Shown here: positions 59,529-64,000 of the stretch, piece after piece | Layout: each line of letters opens with the position of its first letter | Numbering within the stretch: the first letter of the stretch is position 1 | Assembly: GCF_000317575.1 (NCBI RefSeq) | Contig: NC_019748.1 | Coordinates: 3,864,501 to 3,928,500 of the forward strand | DNA: 64,000 nt | Source of the DNA: Stanieria cyanosphaera PCC 7437 | Lineage (GTDB): Bacteria; Cyanobacteriota; Cyanobacteriia; Cyanobacteriales; Xenococcaceae | Direction of reading: 5' to 3' | Made by a program: the position numbers and the translations under genes | Notes under the pieces: generated by a model | What the model was told of the DNA's origin: nothing | Database searches by the model: none | What the model saw: only the letters and a program-made list of their open reading frames with translations

Positions 59529-61451
59529 ATGAAAAATTTATCTTTGGACTATACTTCAATTCAATCTCTTCCCGAAATTTGGGCGATCGCAGCAAGCAAG
59601 TTTGGTAATACAATTGCTTTAGACGATCCTCATGCTCAACCTGAAGTAAAAATAACCTATCAAGAGTTATCGGTAAAAATTAATCAATTTGCTGCTGGTT
59701 TACAAGCATTAGGAGTTCAACCGTTTGCCAAAGTTGCACTATTTGCTGATAATAGTCCTCGTTGGTTTATTGCCGATCAAGGAATTATGATGGCAGGAGC
59801 AGCTAATGTAGTACGTTCTGCTAATGCCGAACAACAAGAATTACTGTACATTCTTGAACATAGTGATAGTAGTGCTTTAGTCGTAGAAAATCTTAAAACT
59901 TTAAATAAATTAGGTTCTTCTGTTGCAGATTTACCTATCGAATTAATTGTTTTACTTAGTGATGAAACCCCTCAAAGTGAGCTATCGATTCAGATCGTTA
60001 ACTTTGAGCAATTAATGGAAACAGGGAAAAATCATTCTCTTCAACCAGTACAACAAACCAAAGAAAACTTAGCTACTCTCATTTATACTTCTGGAACAAC
60101 GGGCAAACCCAAAGGTGCAATGCTTTCCCACGGCAACTTATTGCATCAAGTCAATAATCTCACTTCAATTATTAAAGCAGATGTAGGCGATCGCGTTTTA
60201 AGTATTCTTCCTAGTTGGCACGCTTACGAACGTAGCGCAGAATATTTTCTGTTTGCTCAAGGTTGTACTCTTTATTATACTAACCTGCGATCGCTAAAAA
60301 GTGATCTGCAAAAATATCAACCTCATTATATGGTTGCCGTTCCCCGTTTATGGGAATCAATTTATGAAGGAGTGCAAAAACAATTTCGCGAACAACCACC
60401 CAGCAAACAAAAACTAATCAACTACTTCTTTGAAATTGCTGAAGAATACATTGAAGCAAGGCGAATTGCTGAGGGAATGAGTTTAGAACATCTTAATCTT
60501 TCTGTTGGTGCAAGATTATTAGCTAAAACTAAAGCAAGCTTATTATTACCTCTCTACAATTTAGGCGACCGGATCGTCTTTAAAAAAGTTCGTCAAGCAG
60601 TAGGCAGTAACGTCAAAACTCTAGTTAACGGTGGTGGTTCTTTAGCAAAACATTTAGATGATTTTTATGAAATAGTTAAAATACCCCTTTTAGTTGGTTA
60701 TGGACTGACAGAAACCTCTCCTGTGACTAACGCCCGTACTTTAAAACATAATTTTCGAGGTACAGCAGGAAAACCCATTCCTGAAACAGAAATTAAAATA
60801 GTTGATCCGCAAACCCGACAGACTCTTCCTCAAGGGCAACAAGGATTAGTTTTAATTCGGGGGCCTCAAGTAATGCAAGGATACTATAAAAATCCTGAAG
60901 CAACAGCAAAAGCGATCGATCCTGAAGGTTGGTTTGACAGTGGTGATCTTGGTTGGGTCACACCAGATAACGATCTAATTTTAACAGGAAGAGCAAAAGA
61001 TACGATTGTCTTAAGTAATGGTGAAAATATTGAACCACAACCGATTGAAGATGCTTGTGTTCGTAGTCCTTATATTGATCAAATCATGTTAGTTGGACAG
61101 GATCAGCGTGCATTAGGAGCTTTAATTGTTCCTAATTTAGATGCGCTACAACAATGGGCAACAAATCAAAAACTCAATCTTAATTTACCTGCTCCTAATA
61201 CTTCTTTAGCAGAAATTAGCCAAAGTGACTTATACAGCAAACCAGTTCAAAACTTATTTCGCCAAGAATTAAATTCCCAAGTTCAAAATCGTCCTGGTTA
61301 TCGTGCTGATGACCGAATAGGAACATTTCGGTTAATTTTAGAGCCTTTTTCTCAAGAAAACGGGACGATGACCCAAACTCTTAAAATTAAACGTCCTGTA
61401 GTGCAACAACGTTATCAACAACTGATAGATAGTATGTTTGCCGATAAATAA
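59529..61451 (+). CDS. aas: Acyl-ACP synthetase / long-chain fatty acid ligase
   Basis: A 640-residue AMP-forming enzyme. ATP/AMP motifs: TLIYTSGTTGKPKGAMLSHG near 186, VGYGLTETSPVTNAR near 400, GWFDSGDLGWVTPDNDLILT and GRAKDTIVLSNGENIEPQPI. The length, N-terminus and the insert after VAVPRLWESIYEGVQKQF match the cyanobacterial acyl-ACP synthetase, which reactivates free fatty acids released from membranes. It stands alone, 226 bp after hflX. Confidence 0.9.
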   Translation: MKNLSLDYTSIQSLPEIWAIAASKFGNTIALDDPHAQPEVKITYQELSVKINQFAAGLQALGVQPFAKVALFADNSPRWFIADQGIMMAGAANVVRSANAEQQELLYILEHSDSSALVVENLKTLNKLGSSVADLPIELIVLLSDETPQSELSIQIVNFEQLMETGKNHSLQPVQQTKENLATLIYTSGTTGKPKGAMLSHGNLLHQVNNLTSIIKADVGDRVLSILPSWHAYERSAEYFLFAQGCTLYYTNLRSLKSDLQKYQPHYMVAVPRLWESIYEGVQKQFREQPPSKQKLINYFFEIAEEYIEARRIAEGMSLEHLNLSVGARLLAKTKASLLLPLYNLGDRIVFKKVRQAVGSNVKTLVNGGGSLAKHLDDFYEIVKIPLLVGYGLTETSPVTNARTLKHNFRGTAGKPIPETEIKIVDPQTRQTLPQGQQGLVLIRGPQVMQGYYKNPEATAKAIDPEGWFDSGDLGWVTPDNDLILTGRAKDTIVLSNGENIEPQPIEDACVRSPYIDQIMLVGQDQRALGALIVPNLDALQQWATNQKLNLNLPAPNTSLAEISQSDLYSKPVQNLFRQELNSQVQNRPGYRADDRIGTFRLILEPFSQENGTMTQTLKIKRPVVQQRYQQLIDSMFADK

Positions 61452-61591
61452 GTACCTAGGCACAATTAATAATACTTTCCTATTTTCCCCAACTTTCTCT
61501 CAACCATGTAAATTATTTTCCACGACTAGCTAAAAATCAGCAAATCGAAAAATTGAGGTTATAACGTATAAGGTATTGAGGAGGAAAAATC

Positions 61592-62023
61592 ATGGATTAT
61601 GTAAGCTCTAGTTTGATGCTTAAAAGACCTGTTACGGTCAAAGCAATTGTTACTACCCGTTGGAAAGAAGAAGTACAAGTTCAACTGCAAGGTCAAATTC
61701 AACAGCTTGACGAACAGATGCAGCAGATAGATATGCAGGGACAAAGAACTATCGAGGAAATCCAGAAAAAAGGAGCTAGTAACCCGCAAATCGATAATAT
61801 TAAGTCTCAAGTTAATCAGAAAAAAAGTGAATTGCTCAATAAAAAAAATCAATTGCTACAACAACTTCAACAAGTACAGTTACTAGAATTAGACCAAGAA
61901 GTAGTTCAAGCGCAGATGGAAAGTTTCTTCAGAATTGAAAAAGGTGACAATCTTGTTAGAAAACTTAATGTTGAAGTAGTGTTAAGAGATGGCGTAGTTG
62001 AAGAAATTCGCGGAGAACTCTAG
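61592..62023 (+). CDS. YlqD-family coiled-coil protein
   Basis: A 143-residue protein: an N-terminal beta part (LMLKRPVTVKAIVTTRWKEE), a Gln/Lys/Glu-rich coiled coil at about 30-110 (LDEQMQQIDMQGQRTIEEIQ, KKNQLLQQLQQVQ) and a C-terminal beta tail (KLNVEVVLRDGVVEEIRGEL). This arrangement fits the YlqD family of unknown function. GGAGG lies 9 nt before the ATG. Confidence 0.75.
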   Translation: MDYVSSSLMLKRPVTVKAIVTTRWKEEVQVQLQGQIQQLDEQMQQIDMQGQRTIEEIQKKGASNPQIDNIKSQVNQKKSELLNKKNQLLQQLQQVQLLELDQEVVQAQMESFFRIEKGDNLVRKLNVEVVLRDGVVEEIRGEL

Positions 62024-62048
62024 ACTACTAAAATAAATACATTTTAAG

Positions 62049-62077
62049 AGAAGGAATAATTTGCCTTCTTTTTTTAT
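62049..62077 (+). terminator. Intrinsic terminator of the ylqD-like gene
   Basis: AGAAGG-aataatttg-CCTTCT followed by T-run; short 6-bp stem. Confidence 0.7.
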
Positions 62078-62135
62078 GTTTGTGGTTTGCCCTAAACTGT
62101 AATCTAAAAAAAGTAAGTAAGATGCAACAACTACC

Positions 62136-63128
62136 GTGACCAATCATCGCCATACTCGCGTTATCTGTTTGGGAGAAATCTTGTTTGATTGTCTAGCTGA
62201 CCAAATTGGACTTTCTTTACCAGAAGTTACTTCTTGGACAGCTTATCCAGGAGGCGCACCTGCCAATGTCGCTTGTGCTTTAGTTAAATTAGGTATTCCT
62301 GCTGCTTTTATTGGTTGTGTGGGGAAAGACTCAGCAGGAGAAGAATTAATTCAGCTTTTAGATGCAGTTGGGGTAAATAGGACAGGCGTACAACGTCATG
62401 AAACCGAACCAACTAGACAAGTTTATGTGTTACGTTCTACTACAGGAGATCGTCAATTTGCTGGATTTGGAGACAACCCAGTAGATGGTTTTGCAGATGC
62501 TTATCTTCAAGCTGACGAATTACCGATAGAACTTTTTGTTGAAGCAGAATATTTAGTGATTGGGACTTTAGAGTTGGCTTATCCAGAAACTAGAGTTGCT
62601 GTTTTTCGAGCTTTAGAATTAGCCGATCAATATCATCTCAAAATAGTTTTAGATGTCAATTGGCGACCAATGTTTTGGGAAGATGAAACAGAAGCTTTAC
62701 CTTTGATTCAACAGCTTTGGCAATACGTGGATTTTGTTAAATTAGCAGAAGAAGAAGCTCAATGGTTGTTTCAAACAACTGATGCAGCAGCGATCGCACA
62801 TAAACTTAATTCAGTAGAAGGAGTTTTGGTGAGTGGAGGCGATGCCCAAGTGAGTTATTGCCTCAGCGATAATGCAGGTAGAGTAACTCCTTTTTCGGTT
62901 GAGGTTATAGATACGACTGGCGCAGGAGATGCGTTTTTAGCTGGATTTATTGCTCAATTGTGTCAACACAAACTGAGTAGTCTAAGCGAGCCTGAGATTG
63001 CCCGCGAAATTGTTACTTATGCTTGTGCGGTTGGAGGTTTAACTACCACTAAACCAGGTGCGATCGCTGCTCAACCGACAACTATGGAAGTAGAAGCTTT
63101 TCTTCAGAAACAAAAAAATTCTTCGTAG
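62136..63128 (+). CDS. PfkB-family sugar kinase, probably fructokinase
   Basis: A 330-residue carbohydrate kinase starting at GTG (the only nearby ATG, at 62122, closes after five codons). PfkB signatures are AYPGGAPANVACALVKLGIP at the N-terminus and VIDTTGAGDAFLAGFIAQL with the catalytic Asp near residue 264. LGEILFDCLADQIG and the ribokinase-like fold point to fructose or a similar sugar; exact substrate is inferred. No sugar transport genes are adjacent. Confidence 0.88.
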   Translation: MTNHRHTRVICLGEILFDCLADQIGLSLPEVTSWTAYPGGAPANVACALVKLGIPAAFIGCVGKDSAGEELIQLLDAVGVNRTGVQRHETEPTRQVYVLRSTTGDRQFAGFGDNPVDGFADAYLQADELPIELFVEAEYLVIGTLELAYPETRVAVFRALELADQYHLKIVLDVNWRPMFWEDETEALPLIQQLWQYVDFVKLAEEEAQWLFQTTDAAAIAHKLNSVEGVLVSGGDAQVSYCLSDNAGRVTPFSVEVIDTTGAGDAFLAGFIAQLCQHKLSSLSEPEIAREIVTYACAVGGLTTTKPGAIAAQPTTMEVEAFLQKQKNSS

Positions 63129-63134
63129 TCGATG

Positions 63135-63204
63135 AAAACAGAAAGAGAGCCGACGACTTGCCGTGTTTCGTCTCGACTCTCTAACTGGTTCGCTCCTCAC
63201 ACGC
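63135..63204 (-). ncRNA. Candidate sRNA (about 70 nt), possibly Yfr2-like
   Basis: On the minus strand a near-consensus promoter is followed by GCGTGTGAGGAGCGAACCAG, then a long stem-loop, AGAGAGTCGAGACGA..TCGTCGGCTCTCT, and a U-rich tail (TTCTGTTTT). The loop of the stem holds CGAAACACGG, resembling the GGAAACA loop motif known from the cyanobacterial Yfr2 sRNAs, but not identical. The 5' part holds GTGTGAGGAG, the exact complement of CTCCTCACAC, the single-stranded core of the Yfr1 sRNA. It lies between convergent pfkB-like and DALR genes. The family call is tentative; the promoter-hairpin-tail arrangement is clear. Confidence 0.65.
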
Positions 63205-63209
63205 TTGCT

Positions 63210-63238
63210 ATAGTAAATAAGCTTGGTTGATTTGTCAA
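63210..63238 (-). promoter_or_regulatory. Sigma70-type promoter of the sRNA
   Basis: On the minus strand TTGACA (63238-63233), a 17-nt spacer, and TACTAT (63215-63210). This is a perfect -35 box and spacing with a good -10. Transcription should start at about 63203. Confidence 0.75.
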
Positions 63239-63312
63239 CAGGATTTAAGTTTTTTTATGTAAAGATTTTTTTTGCTTTAAGTAAAGATTAACTAAGTTAA
63301 TTTACAAGCTGG

Positions 63313-64000
63313 CTATAGTTCACTCAAGGGGATCACGCCTAATTGTTGTAGTAGTAAAGCTAAAAAATACTGTACTAATGCTACTAATCCCAACCTTGCT
63401 TGGGCTAATTGAGGGTTAATTCTGCCAAAAATACGGCAATTAGCTTCAAAATCGAGCATTGTTTGACTTAGATTTTCTGCTAATTTGAAACAATTAAAAG
63501 ATTGAGAACTAGCAAAAACATCAACCAGATTGACTAGTTCAAGAATCAAAGTGCGATCGCTTTCATCATTGAGGAAAAAATTTCCTTGGCTATTTAACCC
63601 AGAAAAAGAACAGGAAGCAAGCAGATTCCAACTACCAACAGCAAAATTACTAGCTTTCAGTTTAATTAAACCTTCTCGTTCTCCTAAACGTAACAAAGAA
63701 CAACAACGTGCATGAACGTATTGTAAGGAAAACAAATTATTATGATTACATAAATGGTTATTTTCATTGACTGTGGTGGTTGTCTCTAGAAATGCAATCA
63801 GTTGACCTAACCAATTGATCAAACTTGATTCTTTTAAAGACAAATCAATCCAACCTGAAGCTATTAATTCAAGCTCAAACTCCAGACTGGTTTCTTGAGA
63901 ACAATTTTGAATGCTTGTAAAAATTTGAATTAGCTCTTTTGCCAACATAAGAGGTGACAATTGCCACTGACTAGCTAGAGGAAAACAAATGGCGCAACGA
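63313..64000 (-). CDS. Stand-alone DALR anticodon-binding-domain protein (partial, N-terminus outside window)
   Basis: The minus-strand frame is open from the stop at 63313 to the window edge. It has a TTG near 63960, but family-like sequence continues past it (CAICFPLASQWQL), so the true start is beyond the window. The protein resembles the C-terminal DALR domain of arginyl-tRNA synthetase: SLQYVHARCCSLLRLGERE, FASSQSFNCFKLAENLSQTM, RLGLVALVQYFLALLLQQLG. There is no catalytic domain in the visible part. Such stand-alone DALR proteins occur in cyanobacteria; the role is unknown. Confidence 0.8.
   Translation of the reverse strand, partial: RCAICFPLASQWQLSPLMLAKELIQIFTSIQNCSQETSLEFELELIASGWIDLSLKESSLINWLGQLIAFLETTTTVNENNHLCNHNNLFSLQYVHARCCSLLRLGEREGLIKLKASNFAVGSWNLLASCSFSGLNSQGNFFLNDESDRTLILELVNLVDVFASSQSFNCFKLAENLSQTMLDFEANCRIFGRINPQLAQARLGLVALVQYFLALLLQQLGVIPLSEL

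Noticed and set aside
63135-63225. Yfr1 gene on the plus strand (it contains GCTCCTCACAC).
   Set aside because: No terminator hairpin with a T-run follows the motif, no plus-strand promoter is seen, and the minus strand has a complete promoter, hairpin and tail. The motif is better read as complement of the minus-strand RNA.
1-64000. tRNA genes, rRNA genes, CRISPR arrays and prophage clusters.
   Set aside because: I read the spacers for cloverleaf cores (GGTTCGAATCC-type T arms), direct-repeat arrays and phage structural genes and found none. A tRNAscan-SE and CRISPR-finder run would settle it.

Overview
The window is chromosomal DNA from a low-GC cyanobacterium. Evidence: psaM and a psb34-like gene, the clpR/clpP3 pair, an Atx1-type copper chaperone, an acyl-ACP synthetase, many HIP1 octamers (GCGATCGC) and many genes with cyanobacterial-only relatives. 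AT-rich intergenic regions and abundant HIP1 would fit a Stanieria/Pleurocapsa-like unicellular or baeocyte-forming lineage, but that placement is inference. No rRNA, tRNA, CRISPR array or prophage was seen.

Layout. 1-1 kb: end of a clpR-clpP3 operon (minus). 1.2-2.4 kb: a methylglyoxal synthase/lipid-kinase fusion. 2.6-3.2 kb: a hicBA toxin-antitoxin pair and an antitoxin-like relic. 3.3-6.5 kb: a beta-propeller protein, MltA, the copper chaperone and a small protein. 6.5-14.2 kb: a complete chemotaxis-type operon (PatA-like regulator, CheY, CheW, Cache-type MCP, CheA/REC hybrid), probably controlling type IV pilus motility. 14.3-24.7 kb: cobyrinate diamide synthase, a structured small-transcript locus, an SLH porin, a TPR protein, GGPP synthase, a PAP2-like protein, a methyltransferase, TyrRS, PyrF and a secreted protein. 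24.8-37.3 kb: mostly housekeeping genes (SDR, GNAT, DAHP synthase, LarB, DUF1361, ABC permease, FAD oxidoreductase, Ddl, Ndk) plus a higBA pair whose toxin is frameshifted. 37.3-38.7 kb: an IS1341-type tnpB element broken by a 45-bp palindromic insert. 38.8-47.8 kb: psb34-like gene, rnhA, two paralogous membrane glycosyltransferases around a small secreted protein, serA, prmA and map. 48-53.5 kb: envelope/hypothetical genes, two USP genes and a seven-repeat FG-GAP/cohesin/dockerin protein. 53.9-56 kb: a TPR gene split by a second tnpB element. 56-64 kb: psaM, terC, hflX, aas, ylqD-like, a PfkB sugar kinase, a minus-strand sRNA with a near-consensus promoter, and a DALR-domain gene running off the edge.

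Recurrent themes are small repeats inside genes (pyrimidine-rich tracts, GC-rich palindromes, a 45-bp hairpin), several of which are translated as in-frame protein insertions, and decayed mobile or toxin modules. The strongest candidates for undescribed biology are the 15.7-16.0 kb structured locus, which carries a 12-nt perfect match to the 16S rRNA anti-Shine-Dalgarno tail in front of a 23-codon ORF, and the roughly 70-nt sRNA at 63.1-63.2 kb.
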